Positions 12,240 through 22,401 of a DNA stretch of 64,000 nt are shown here, one piece after another; the stretch's first letter is position 1; every line of letters starts with the position of its first letter. This DNA comes from Anaeramoeba flamelloides (Eukaryota; Metamonada; Anaeramoebidae). Both the position numbers and the translations under genes were made by a program. A model generated the notes under the pieces. That model had not been told where the DNA came from. It was given only the letters and a program-made list of their open reading frames with translations, and did not search any database. The stretch lies in the NCBI GenBank assembly GCA_027625915.1, contig JANTQA010000070.1, forward strand, positions 563,001 to 627,000, read 5' to 3'.

Positions 12240-12700
12240 CACTCAAAATAAACTCCATTTCACTTTAAGTAGTACAGCCTAAAAATGAAAATTCCAACTT
12301 GCTTAATAAGAATCAACTAGTATAGTTTTGTTTAGAAAGAAGATTAAAAATTAACTCTCGGGGAAAGTCGAGATTCATAAAAAAAATAATGGAATATAAA
12401 CCTCAAATTCCAAATTTTGAAAAAAATATTATATTAAAAAAAAAATTTGGAACTTTCATTCAAACTTCTTGATGTGAAATTTTTCAATTTATTTTGGACA
12501 ATTAAAATTGTTGACAATAAGATTTTTGAAGAGGAAATGTATAGATTTTAAAAGAAATTACAAAGCCCACTTTTGTTAATGTTGATTTGGAGTTTCAAAC
12601 ATTTTTTTTTTCTCATTAAATTTTGAACAAAATACAAAAAAAAAAAAATTTAATTATTTTATGAAAAAAACAAATAATTAACAAATGGGATTCTTTTGAC
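12240..12700. repeat. Dispersed repeat family F, copy 1
   Basis: Starts with CTCCATTTCACTTTAAG, then GTACAGCC and AAAAATGAAAA. It proceeds through GTTGACAATAAGATTTTTGAA and TTTTAAAAGAAATTACAAAGCC to a long A run. The same order is seen at 19245-19660. No open frame. It abuts a family C segment. Confidence 0.55.
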
Positions 12701-12719
12701 CAAATTATTTCCGAAATCT

Positions 12720-13130
12720 GGTAATATATCAATATTACAGTTAACTATATACAAATAGAAACAAAAATAATCAGTCCTATGGGTTTTTATGTTGATGATT
12801 ATTGAGCCAATCTATGAAAATAAAAAAATTCAAAAAATAGTTACTTTGGGAGTTCTCAAAGTCTGAATTTATTCGATACCAGTCTATTCTTAAATTGTGG
12901 TAATTTTCTATAGATTTTGAAAAGTAACTTAAAAAAAAAAGTCCAAATGATGAACTTTGATTGTGTTCATTCGTAAAAAATCGAATAATTTATTGGAACA
13001 GCAATATTTACTTTAGAATTATTAAATACTAAATACTAATATTTTCGAGTTTCTTTTTTGAGTTCGAAAAAGTAATTAGAAAAAAAATTTTCCAAAATGA
13101 ATAATTTTTAATTGTTAAATTTAGCAAAAA
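12720..13130 (-). repeat. Dispersed repeat family C, partial copy (minus)
   Basis: Recognised by GGTTTTTATGTTGATGATTA, then TGGGAGTTCT and the following A/T-rich block, which are reverse complements of landmarks in the copies at 18700 and 29070. Confidence 0.55.
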
Positions 13131-13258
13131 ATGTAAGAATTTATAGTTTAATAAGATTTATAATAGATTATTTATAGCCATGTGAACCGTATCAGTCCCA
13201 TCCGATTACAACATACTTTGGTTATCGACGAATCTAGCGTGAAGATAATCCCTTAATG

Positions 13259-13969
13259 ATATAAACTCTTTTTCAAACAAAAGGGCACACCTCTCAAATC
13301 ATCAATACTATTACATTTGATGGAAAATAAGAAAATTACTTATTGGTGATTTGCATTTTAATTATTCATTTTTTGCTTTTTGCTTTTTTATTTTTGAATA
13401 TTGAACAGTTGGAAAATGAAAAAGCAAGATAAGAAGAAACCAATTTGGAAATAATTTACCAGTGTATAAAAATTGAAAGGGTTTAAGTTTGATTTCGAAT
13501 GAGCTAGATATAGGAATTTATAAAGAGCATTATTGGATTGGTTTATGGAACAAAGAAAAGAGAAATAAAGAAAAAGCATTCCAACAAAATACCCAGATGA
13601 ATTGCGGCTTTATCTGGAAAATGAGACTTTAAAGAACAAAAGTTTGACTAGTAAAGAGTTATCAATAAAATGTAAAGAACTTTTTCACAATTCGCCTTGT
13701 TCAAAGGTTTTTATTGATTTTATCTTTTTTTTTCTTTACTATTTTCAAAATGAGATTTCTCATTTCAAATAAAAGGGCACATCAATTTTTAAAATATTTA
13801 ATTTTAATTTTTTATTGTTTTGCTTTAATGAGTTTTAAAGATTCATTTGAGGGTTTTTTACGTTTTAAAGAGTTTCTTGGATTTTAGAATGATACTACAA
13901 TTAATTTGATTCAATTATGAATAATTCTTGAATTTTTCTGTACCCTTTTATTTGAAAAAGAGTTTATAT
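13259..13969. mobile_element. Decayed DNA transposon with pogo/Tigger-like remnant
   Basis: Inverted ends of about 30 bp: ATATAAACTCTTTTTCAAA on the left and its near-perfect reverse complement, followed by ATTTG, at about 13939-13969. A further copy of the inner end sequence (CAAATAAAAGGGCACA) lies near 13769. Inside, at 13395-13710, is a coding-like segment described separately. TA flanks are plausible at both ends. About 711 bp, far shorter than an autonomous element. Confidence 0.6.
13395..13710 (+). pseudogene. Remnant of a CENP-B/pogo-type helix-turn-helix transposase domain
   Basis: One frame reads RALLDWFMEQR, then IPTKYPDELRLYL and LTSKELSIKCKELFHN ending PCSK. This has the spacing of the second helix-turn-helix of CENP-B/Tigger-like DNA-binding domains (A-L-x-W-F ... 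R ... A ... SK). The frame is interrupted by TGA near 13500, TAA at 13521 and TAA near 13566, and no catalytic DDE region follows. It lies between matching inverted ends, so it is best read as a transposon fossil. Without a profile search the family call remains tentative, and a degenerate host gene exon is the alternative. Confidence 0.4.
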
Positions 13970-14183
13970 TTGTCTTGATTTAATTTTTGTTCATAAACGT
14001 TGAATTGTAGTTTGGTTTAAATCTTTAATATAAAATGTTTGGTGTATTTGAAAATTTAGGATATTTTCATATTATTTTAATTTCATTAACAAAAATAAAT
14101 TAAAAAGAAAAAAACTAATTAAAAAAAAAAAAAAAAAGATTTTATAAAAATTTATTAATTAATTTGAGAAAATTATTTTCAAT

Positions 14184-16499
14184 TTATTTCCGATGGGAAT
14201 GTCTACTAGAATGGTCTCTTCTTCGGTGAGAACGTTCATCTCTATGTCTGTGTCTATCTCTATCTCTGCCCCTTTCCCTATCTCTATCTCTGTCTCTTCC
14301 TCTATCTCTTTCTCTTTCCTTTCCCCTCTCTCTATATTTGTCTCTGTTCCTATCTCGGTCTCTATCCATCTCTCTCTCTCTATCCCTGCCCCTTTCCCTA
14401 TCTCTAGTCCTCTCTCTATACCGACTACTTTCTCTATCCTTTTCATTTTCTCTTGCACTTGAATCATATCTTGCATGATTAGAATTTTCTAATCTTTTTG
14501 GTGATTTTGGAATTTGTTTTTCATTAGCATTTCTAAAACGTTTTTGTTCTTGTAATAAATTTTCGTTATTCTTACTGTTATTCGAAATTATATTTTCATT
14601 TTGAATTTCGTAATTATATGGAGTTTCAGTTTCTTTGCTAGGTACAAATTGTATGCCATTTGATCTTTTTCTCGAACTGTCCATTGCTAAATATTTCTTT
14701 GAAGAAAAGCCTGAAGAAACGCCACCTGAACTAAGAGCGGACATGTGACCTGACCCACCAATATGGCTTAAAGCGTTTCTCTTGTTGCCGCCACGTGTTT
14801 CTGTCATGAATTTATTGAATCCAAATAAATCGTCATCAATTTCTTCAACTTTTTTTTGAGGTTTTTCTTTTGTAAAAGTTGTTTTTTGTCTATTTAGCAT
14901 AATTGGCCCATCGTTTAAAGAATTTGCTAATGGATCTTCTTTTTCCTTTTCGTTTTCATTTTCATTTGCGTGCTCTTCTTCCTTGTCCTTTTTCTTTTCA
15001 TGTCTTTTGCTTTTTTCTTTTGATTTTTTATTTTCCTTTTTGCCTTTAGAAATTTCCCCCATAAATTCTTCTTCACCCTTTTCAAACTGTATTGGCTTAT
15101 CTCGGGGGCCAGTGATCTGCTCTCTATTTACACCATGGAATTCCTTCGTAGCTGTAAATTTTGTTGTGTCATAATTATTATTATTTGTTGACGATTGTGA
15201 GGGGCGGAAAATATTTGAGCCAGTTTTATTAAAGAGCTTTGTGGAATACACGTTATCTTGCTCTTCGTTGTTGAAATTTCTGCTGTCATTATTCATATTT
15301 AATAAACGGGTATCGTATTCAATGTCCTTATTTACACCAAGTTGCGAATAGTTCATGTCGAGCGCAATTTTTTCCGAGATGTCTCTTTCAGAGTTGCCCC
15401 TAAATTTTTGGTTTTGCTTTAATTCCTTCTTTCTTTCATAGTCTCTTTTGGATCTCAACTTCTCCCTTTCGGCAAAGCTATTATCGGTTTGGGCCTTGTT
15501 GCTGATCTCATCCAAAATTTTGGTTCTCTTCTCTCGTGAAAGCTTTGCAAACTCGCGGATCCTCTTGTCTTGCTCTCTTCTTAATTTTAATGCTCGTGCA
15601 ATTTGAAGCTGATTCCTTTTCTCAACTTCCTCCCTCGAATTCCTTTCCGCAATGTAAAGCGCTTCGCTGTTCTTTGCATGGCGATCGTTAATTTTCGTTT
15701 GCTGGAGGCCACGCCCATCAGCAGCAAGTCTTTTGTCGAGCGGAATTGTGTACCCTTTTTTATTTTTCCACATCGAGATACATGGCTGGATGTTCCACAT
15801 TTCCTTTTCCTCCTCCGTAATGGGCTTGTCCTTGTCGTGGAGAATGGGCACAAAGGGATCCTTTGAGATCATGGGCGCCCTTTTTTGATCAAACCTTGGT
15901 GGTTCAAACGGATCGTCGGGCACCTCTTGGATGCGCACAATTTTTTGTTTCTCGATCAATTCAAAGCTCGAGTTTTGTTTTTTTAATTGATCCAAGCCGA
16001 CGCTCTTGCGCTGCTCTGAATTGACATCAGTCAAGCCAGTGGTTTGATAGGGGGTGTATCGAATGTACGTTGTTTTTGGCCCCGATTGTGCATTTTGAAC
16101 GTTCTTCACAGAAAGCTTCGCATTCATCGTGCCAACCCTCTTTTCAAGCCTCTGTGAAAGCGCCTCGCGAGTCCTTCGGATCGTCTCTTGCTCTTCCTCT
16201 AAAGAGGGCCTTTCTAATTCGTCACTTCGGAAATTTGTCTGCAAGGTGTCCTGGTACGAGGAATAGATCTTAATTTGGCCCTGGTTTCGTGTTTGCTTCG
16301 AAACAAAATCAGAAATGCTTTCACCCAAAGTTAGCTCATTCCCAGACTTTCTTACCATAAGTGCTTGATTTGTTTGCACCAAGGCGTTGCTAACATATGT
16401 TTCTTGTCCATTCGTGCTTTGTTCATTTTGATCCTCTTTTTCAGTTTCAGTTTCTTTTGTATTCACTGGGGGTGGTAGAATTGAAAAAAGATCACTCAT
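14184..16499 (-). CDS. SNW1: SNW1/SKIP splicing factor
   Basis: A single uninterrupted 771-aa frame. The N-terminus DLFSILPPP and the core (about residues 200-330) with VPDDPFEPPRF, YTIPLDKRLAADGRGLQ and the following Arg/Lys/Glu-rich helix are diagnostic of the SKIP/SNW family (Prp45 in yeast). This subunit of the activated spliceosome (NTC-related) also acts as a transcription coregulator. The signature pentapeptide is normally SNWKN; here it reads SMWKN (about residue 236). The C-terminus is an extended Arg-Asp/Arg-Glu run ending RRRDHSSRHSHRK, longer than in many orthologues and resembling RS/RD domains of splicing proteins. Coding DNA is visibly more G+C-rich than its flanks. The gene diverges from Rad52 across 1.2 kb. 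Its presence fits a genome with many spliced genes. Confidence 0.97.
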   Translation of the reverse strand: MSDLFSILPPPVNTKETETEKEDQNEQSTNGQETYVSNALVQTNQALMVRKSGNELTLGESISDFVSKQTRNQGQIKIYSSYQDTLQTNFRSDELERPSLEEEQETIRRTREALSQRLEKRVGTMNAKLSVKNVQNAQSGPKTTYIRYTPYQTTGLTDVNSEQRKSVGLDQLKKQNSSFELIEKQKIVRIQEVPDDPFEPPRFDQKRAPMISKDPFVPILHDKDKPITEEEKEMWNIQPCISMWKNKKGYTIPLDKRLAADGRGLQQTKINDRHAKNSEALYIAERNSREEVEKRNQLQIARALKLRREQDKRIREFAKLSREKRTKILDEISNKAQTDNSFAEREKLRSKRDYERKKELKQNQKFRGNSERDISEKIALDMNYSQLGVNKDIEYDTRLLNMNNDSRNFNNEEQDNVYSTKLFNKTGSNIFRPSQSSTNNNNYDTTKFTATKEFHGVNREQITGPRDKPIQFEKGEEEFMGEISKGKKENKKSKEKSKRHEKKKDKEEEHANENENEKEKEDPLANSLNDGPIMLNRQKTTFTKEKPQKKVEEIDDDLFGFNKFMTETRGGNKRNALSHIGGSGHMSALSSGGVSSGFSSKKYLAMDSSRKRSNGIQFVPSKETETPYNYEIQNENIISNNSKNNENLLQEQKRFRNANEKQIPKSPKRLENSNHARYDSSARENEKDRESSRYRERTRDRERGRDREREMDRDRDRNRDKYRERGKERERDRGRDRDRDRERGRDRDRHRHRDERSHRRRDHSSRHSHRK

Positions 16500-17733
16500 T
16501 TAGTTAAATTTATTTACAAGCACCCAAAAAAATTTGTTTTGTTAAAAAAAAAATTTATTGTTTAAAAATCAAAGCAAATACAAAAAAAATGAAACAAACT
16601 TTTTTTTATTTTTTGTTTTTATTTCATCACCCCATTATTATTTTTACAAAGTTTACAGCAATACCTTTTTTTGTTTACAAAAGTTGATTTCCTTTTCTCA
16701 GACAATAACTTGGTTATAAAATCTTTTTTGTTTAAGTATTTTTGTCTATACTTCCTTCTCAGAAATAGACCTTATTTACACAGAAATTAAATTCTTTGGT
16801 GCTTAGTGCATTTTCTCCATGAACCTTTTTTTATTCACAATCCTTTCTATGAGCCATACAAAAATGTTTTTTAATTTTGGAATTTTGGTGTTTGCGATTA
16901 AAGTATGTCTAAAACCAATGATTTATTAATTTTATTTACTTATATAAACTCCTTTAACTCATCTCTTAATACTATGAAAACAAAAGGGAAACACTCAACA
17001 TTTTTCTCTTCACTTTAATTTCCAGGTTTTTGTACAATCAGAGAATTATTCAAACATTAATTTATTTTTTTAAAGTGTTTCTTTATTCAAATTTTTACAA
17101 ATACCTTTTATGATCATTCGTGGGATGAGTTATTGGTCATTTAAAAAAGTACGACAAACCAGGTTTTCAAATTAAACTCAAAAAGAGTTGATCTCTTTGA
17201 AACGATTTGGTTTTCAATTTATTTCAAAGTTTGATGACAAACAGATCCTTTTCTTCACACTGATGAGTGTTAACCCAATTATTATTTACAGACAATGACC
17301 GAGAATTTAGTCGTTCTTGTCTTTTCTTTTTGTTAGTCTTTTTTAAAAAAATTTCAAGTGAAGGCTGATGCTTTTAAATATCTGCCTTTTAAAAACTTTT
17401 TTCATATTTGTTGAAAAAACAATTTTCAAGTCTTATCATTAAACCTACTTTGAAGGAAAAAAGATTTTTATCTCTTAATTTAATTTCTCAAATTATCTGA
17501 TATGAAAATATCTTTTTATCTTTCAAATCAAAAACGTTTATTGTTCTTTTATATTCTTAATTTTTGGAGAACAACGTACCAAGGAACAAAAAAAAAGAAT
17601 CCATTTTGTCTCAGTATAAAAAGATTTGTCAAAATTAAATTATTTCATTTTTAGTCTTTTTTCAAAATTTTTTTGTTTTTGAATAAAAACGAATTATTTT
17701 TTCTAATTTACTCTTTTCCCTTTGTTTTCACAA
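16500..17733. other. Divergent intergenic region between SNW1 and Rad52
   Basis: 1.2 kb of AT-rich DNA separating two head-to-head genes, so it presumably carries both promoters. I recognise no defined promoter motif, repeat or RNA gene in it. Confidence 0.5.
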
Positions 17734-18460
17734 ATGTACAAACCACTTTTTGACACTCAACAATTTAGCAACAAAGATTTTCTCAAAATAAGCGAATTTT
17801 TACAAAAGCCAATACCAACCAAATATCTGAAACCAATGAAATTGTTTTGTAAAAACGCTACACTACATTGACTACGAAGAAGCGATACTGTTTGCAGATC
17901 AGGCCTTTGGGCAAGGCAATTGGCGTTACAAGGTGATTTCCTTAAGCACAGACTTTGTTGATCAAACAGGGCCTACTTCTTATAGTGTTGTTAGTTCTGC
18001 AATTGTGAAAGTCACATTAAAGGATGGACATACACACAAAGGGATCGGCCTCGCTAAGGCAGACGATGAACCCAATGTTGACGAAGGAAGAAGGCTTTCT
18101 CAACAATTGGCTGTAGGCGATGCTCTGAAACGAGCTTTAAGGTATTTTGGAGATCGAACAGGAAACTCCTTATCATCAGGCAAAGAAACATCAAAAATTA
18201 CTTATTTCCACAAAAAGCTAGACTCACAAAACCATTTTTCGATGCTGTCTTTAAAAAGGGAGAGTGTAGAACATTCTGTAAAGATTAACAACCCTGAAAA
18301 CAAAAATTCAGATACATTTGTTCAGAAAGAAAATGTTGATCCAAATATTCCTTCCTATAAATTTCAAAAAACCTTAAAAAACCCAAACCTTTTGTACTTT
18401 GCTAACACCAATCAACCACCCCAGCAATACAATGAAAAAAATATTAACACAAATTTTTAA
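17734..18460 (+). CDS. RAD52: Rad52/Rad22-type recombination mediator, frameshifted as read
   Basis: The conserved Rad52 annealing domain is clear: HYIDYEEAILFADQAFG, NWRYKVISL, DFVDQTG, SAIVKVTLKDG, GIGLAKADDEP, then VGDALKRALRYFGDRTGNSL. The family anneals single strands in homologous recombination and strand-break repair. ATG at 17734 opens a frame that ends at TGA 17869-17871. The domain frame is open from just after a TGA near 17838, so a one- or two-base frame change is needed between about 17840 and 17870. That stretch has a T4 and an A5 run and no AG acceptor that would give a spliced alternative. The C-terminal ~100 residues are Asn/Lys-rich and not recognisable; the product (~240 aa) is short for Rad52, as in several protists. 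A sequencing error, a programmed shift or recent loss are all possible. Confidence 0.9.
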
Positions 18461-18699
18461 ATAAGTTGTTTTTTTTTTATTTTTCTTTTTGTATTTTCTC
18501 TTCTTTTTCTTTTGGACATTTTTGTCTTTTTTTTTTTTTAGATATATTAAAAATCTAAAATTTGTTTTTTTTTTGTTTTTTTTTCACAAGTCTGAGCCTC
18601 ACCAAAAAATTTCACTATTAAAATATCTTTTAATTGAGGGTTAATGAAATTTGGGATCCATAGTTTAAATAACTTTCAAAAATTTATTGTACCTTTTAT

Positions 18700-19120
18700 T
18701 AAATAATAAATGATTCGATTTTTTTACTAATGATCACAATTAAAAAATTTCATTTTTGAAATTATTTTTTTTGAAATTCCAATTCTCAATCTAAAGTTCG
18801 AAAACCAAATAACAATATTCTCAATATTTAATCTTTAGAACTTCCAAAAGTATCTATTTTTATAATTTTTTAATTTCAATGATTAGACCAATAATCATCC
18901 ACATAAAAAACCAAATAATGATTAGTTTTGTTTCCTTTTTATGAAATTATTTCCATTTTGGATATATTTCGAATATTTCAGATAAATTTGTCATAAGATT
19001 CAATTTTTTTATTATTTAATTTTTTAAAAAAATCATATTTTTTTTAGGGACCGAGTTTACGTTTCACGAGACTAATAAAAGAAAAATATTTTTCAAATTT
19101 GAAGTCTGAATATTGATGAC
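18700..19120 (+). repeat. Dispersed repeat family C, partial copy (plus)
   Basis: Begins around TTTTTTACTAATGATCAC, then ATTTCATTTTTGAAAT, AGAACTTCCAAAAGTATCTA, CCACATAAAAA and GAAGTCTGAATATTGATGA. These landmarks recur in order at 29130-29560 and 48640-49050. Confidence 0.6.
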
Positions 19121-19244
19121 CCAACCTTTAAATTTGTCTTGATTGAATAGTTTATTTTTAAAATATTGTATTTTTGCAATCAAAATAACCAGTTTAGACT
19201 TATTTAATCCACATTTCAAAATAAAAGTTACACTTCTCATTTTT

Positions 19245-19613
19245 AAACTCCATTTCACTCAAAGTGGCCCAGCCAAAAATGAAAAAGTCACTTTATTTTT
19301 AAGAACCAACCAAAATTAGATTGTTTAGAAATACGAGAAATAATAAACTTCATATAAGAGTCGATAATTATAAAAGAAAACCCTGAACAAACTATAAATT
19401 TCAAAACAAAAAAAATGTTAAAAAATTTTTTTGGCCCCATTCATTGGAACGTCTCGTGCAAAATTCTCAATTTCTTTAGGATATTAAATTGTTGATAATA
19501 AGATTTTTTTACTTTTAAATGTATGAATTTTAAAAGAACATACAAAGCCTAACTTTTCTTAATGTTTATTTGGTTTTTCAAATATTTTTTTTTCAAAGTT
19601 ATTTTTAAAAAAA

Positions 19614-19662
<49 letters not shown>

Positions 19663-19803
19663 AAAAAAAAAAAAATTTACAAAATGAGAAAAAATGATTT
19701 TGATCTAAAAATGGAAAATTTTAGTTTGTGAAGAATAATGAATTAAACTCATAGAATGTCTTCCATTTCTTCAATAAAACTGGGTCCCTTTGATGAAAAA
19801 GAG
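19245..19803. repeat. Dispersed repeat family F, copy 2
   Basis: Left end TCACTCAAAGTGGCCCAGCC; right end near 19780 reads CTGGGTCCCTTTGATG, a rough reverse complement. The internal landmarks match 12240-12700. It includes an uninterrupted 46-nt A run at 19616-19661. Confidence 0.55.
19616..19661 (+). repeat. A46 homopolymer
   Basis: Forty-six consecutive A inside a family F repeat. The other family F copy has a shorter A run at the equivalent place. Length is likely unreliable in assembly. Confidence 0.85.
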
Positions 19804-19898
19804 TTTACAATGTTTATACAATAAAATATCCAACAAACACATTATGAATAATAACCAAAAATGGATAATCTCCTTAAAATTTTATTATTAAAAAACCA

Positions 19899-20106
19899 TA
19901 GCAGTTAGTTCGACCTTTTAAGTCACAAACTTTCAACAGAATTTAAGGCACCAAAAAATCTCAAATTTATGAATAGTTTTTGAAATAATTTTTTTACACA
20001 AATTATTTTACTAGAATCCGTATTTTCTGTCTCATAATTTGGGCTTTTTTTTTGTGCCTTTATTTTTTGTTTGAAGTTTTTGCCTTAAAAGTCGAATTAA
20101 CTGAAA
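19899..20106. mobile_element. TA-flanked MITE, family A copy 3 (diverged)
   Basis: Left end TAGCAGTTAGTTCGACCTTT with AAACTTTCAACAGAATTTAA; right arm TTGTGCCTTTATTTT ... GTCGAATTAACTG. It is the most diverged of the four copies, suggesting an older insertion. Confidence 0.65.
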
Positions 20107-21374
20107 GAAAATAAAATCTAATTTTTCTTTCTTCCCCCAATCAACTTGTTTATGAAGTAATTTACTAAACTTACACCCCCCTCAAAAATTTCCCATTTCA
20201 AAAAATCCAAAATTTCAAATTTCAACAAGCCTTTTGGTTCATCTATCATTAAATTTTGAATAAAATTTTCTTATTGTTTTTCAAATCCAAAATTTTTTCC
20301 CAAATCGAGATCGTTTTTTGATTCTTTCATTTATTATTTTAAACATTCTTTCTTGCTTTAAATTTAATTGAGCCCAAATCGTAAAATTTTTTAATATTTT
20401 CGAGAGAAAATTACAAAATTAAAGCATATGTTTAAATAATAATATTATACTTTCTTATCTTTTAATGTATATAGGCAGCACATTTTTTTGTTTTCATTAT
20501 GATAAAAACTCAAATCATTGAATTATATTTTTCTAATATCAGTCAAGATCGAATTATTATTATTACAACATTCATCAAATATGAATTATTCTAACATTTT
20601 CCCAAAAATTAGATGTTTTGATGATATCTATACCTAAATCAGGAAAAAGTTACAAAAATCGTGAAAATTTCTCTCAAATCGAAAAACCTTATCAAATCAC
20701 AGTATTTGAGAAAAACGCAATATTATTTACAATGGTGATAATTACTTAAAAATGATGATAAATGCAGAAATATCACAATTAAAAAGTAATCGCGATATAA
20801 AAGTTGTTATTTGTTAACATAGGAACACTTGAATATTTCTATCGTAGCAATTTTAAAAAATAAAATAAAATGGGTTTAAAGCAAACCAGATCAAAAAGGA
20901 AAAAAGGAATTCCAACTATTCAAAAACAACTAGCAAATGGACTTTCATAATCAATTATTAAAATTAAATTAAATCAACTCATAGTATTATGACTAATATT
21001 TTAGGATTTTACTAGTTCAAGATAACATTGTTTGTTTTTTTATAAATTATTTCTTACAATTGCTTATTATCCTTTTTTTTTTTTTTCGTTTTTTCTTTTT
21101 TCTTTCCACTTTTTCGTTTTTACTATTTTCACTATAATTATCATCTGTATATACTATTTCCCTTTAATAATCGTGAAATCGGTGATTTTACACTTACTTT
21201 GTTTTCATATTGTCTAAACAAGAAATTTGTTTATCAATTATTTTATTATTATCATTGTATTAAGTTTAAATTATATTATAGATCTTCTGTTATTTTAATT
21301 TCAAAAAAGAAAAATAAGTGCTCAAAAAATTTTATTGAAACGAATTCCCATTTTCTTTTTTGAATATAAATATT

Positions 21375-21860
21375 TATTCTAATTTAGTTACTGTTTTAGA
21401 GAACAATAAATCAAAAAGTATGATAATTTAAATAACCATTGTGTTAAAAAAAGTGAAACATGGTTTTTAATTTGGAAAATTACTGAAAATTCAAAGTAAG
21501 ATCAATTAAAAAAAGAATACATAAATAAATAAAGACAAAATGAAGTATTCGGCACAATAACAGTTTTTTTAATACTATTTTTTGGTATGGGTTTTTCGTT
21601 GATTGATCAATTATTAAAAATTTGGTCAAAAAATTGACTATTTTTGCGATCTCCAAAATTACATGAACAATTTCGATAAGAAAGTAGATTTAAATTGTAA
21701 TTGTTCAATTGATTGAAAATAATCCAATGGGTTACAATTTGAAGTTAATTGATTTCTTCTTTTTATTGGTTTTACTTTTCATTTTCAGTTTATATCATGT
21801 TCTCAATTAAAAACCGTTTTGAACTTTTTTTCCAAAATTGTAAATATTAATTTTCTTTTC
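21375..21860. repeat. Dispersed repeat family D, copy 2
   Basis: Same order and orientation as 6160-6670, including ACATAAATAAATAAAGACAA, GCGATCTCCAAAAT and GAAGTTAATTGATTTCTTC. Many substitutions separate the two copies. Confidence 0.6.
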
Positions 21861-22401
21861 TGGATATTTGAAATATTAACAAAAAATCAATTTTTTTTTT
21901 TTTTGCAACCGTAAAATAGTTCAGTCGGATTTTAAATATTTTTTTTATTCTATCTAACTATTTGAAAAAAATTACAACTTCTTTTGTGATTACCATCCAA
22001 TACTTAATTACTAACATAATCTATTTTTTTTTTAAAAAAAATTTTTTTGTTAGCCTTAATCATAATTGTTATCAATTTTTGAATAAAAGATTTAATTTTT
22101 GAGAGATTCATCTCAATAATCATTTTTAATTTTATGAAAAAAACAAATAATAATATTAAACTTGTGAAGAAATATCTAAAATAAAGAAAAAAATTAAGAA
22201 TTTATTATTTAAGTCTAAAAAAAAAATTCTAAGAGTATTTAAAAGATTTTAAAAGAAAATATGAAAAAAGGTGAGTTCTAGGAATATGATATTTTGTACT
22301 TCAAAAAAAAAAAATTAAAAGAAATGAATTTAATTCTAATGATCAAAAAAAAAAAAAGAAAAAGAAAAAGAATTAAAAAAAAAATAAAGAAAAGATTTTG
22401 T

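Larger units (their letters stand above)
11784..13258. other. Gene-free interval with repeat segments
   Basis: No gene seen. About 12240-12700 resembles 19245-19800 (repeat family F), and 12720-13130 resembles the reverse complement of the dispersed repeat at 29070-29680 (family C). Confidence 0.5.
18461..22401. other. Gene-free interval rich in dispersed repeats
   Basis: No gene supported. It contains, in order, a family C copy (18700-19120), a family F copy (19245-19800) with a 46-nt A run, a family A MITE (19899-20106) and the second family D copy (21375-21860). The rest is unstructured A/T-rich DNA. Confidence 0.55.

Noticed and set aside
14193-14462. A Ser/Ile-rich plus-strand frame
   Set aside because: It is the opposite strand of the Arg-Asp/Arg-Glu repeat of SNW1.
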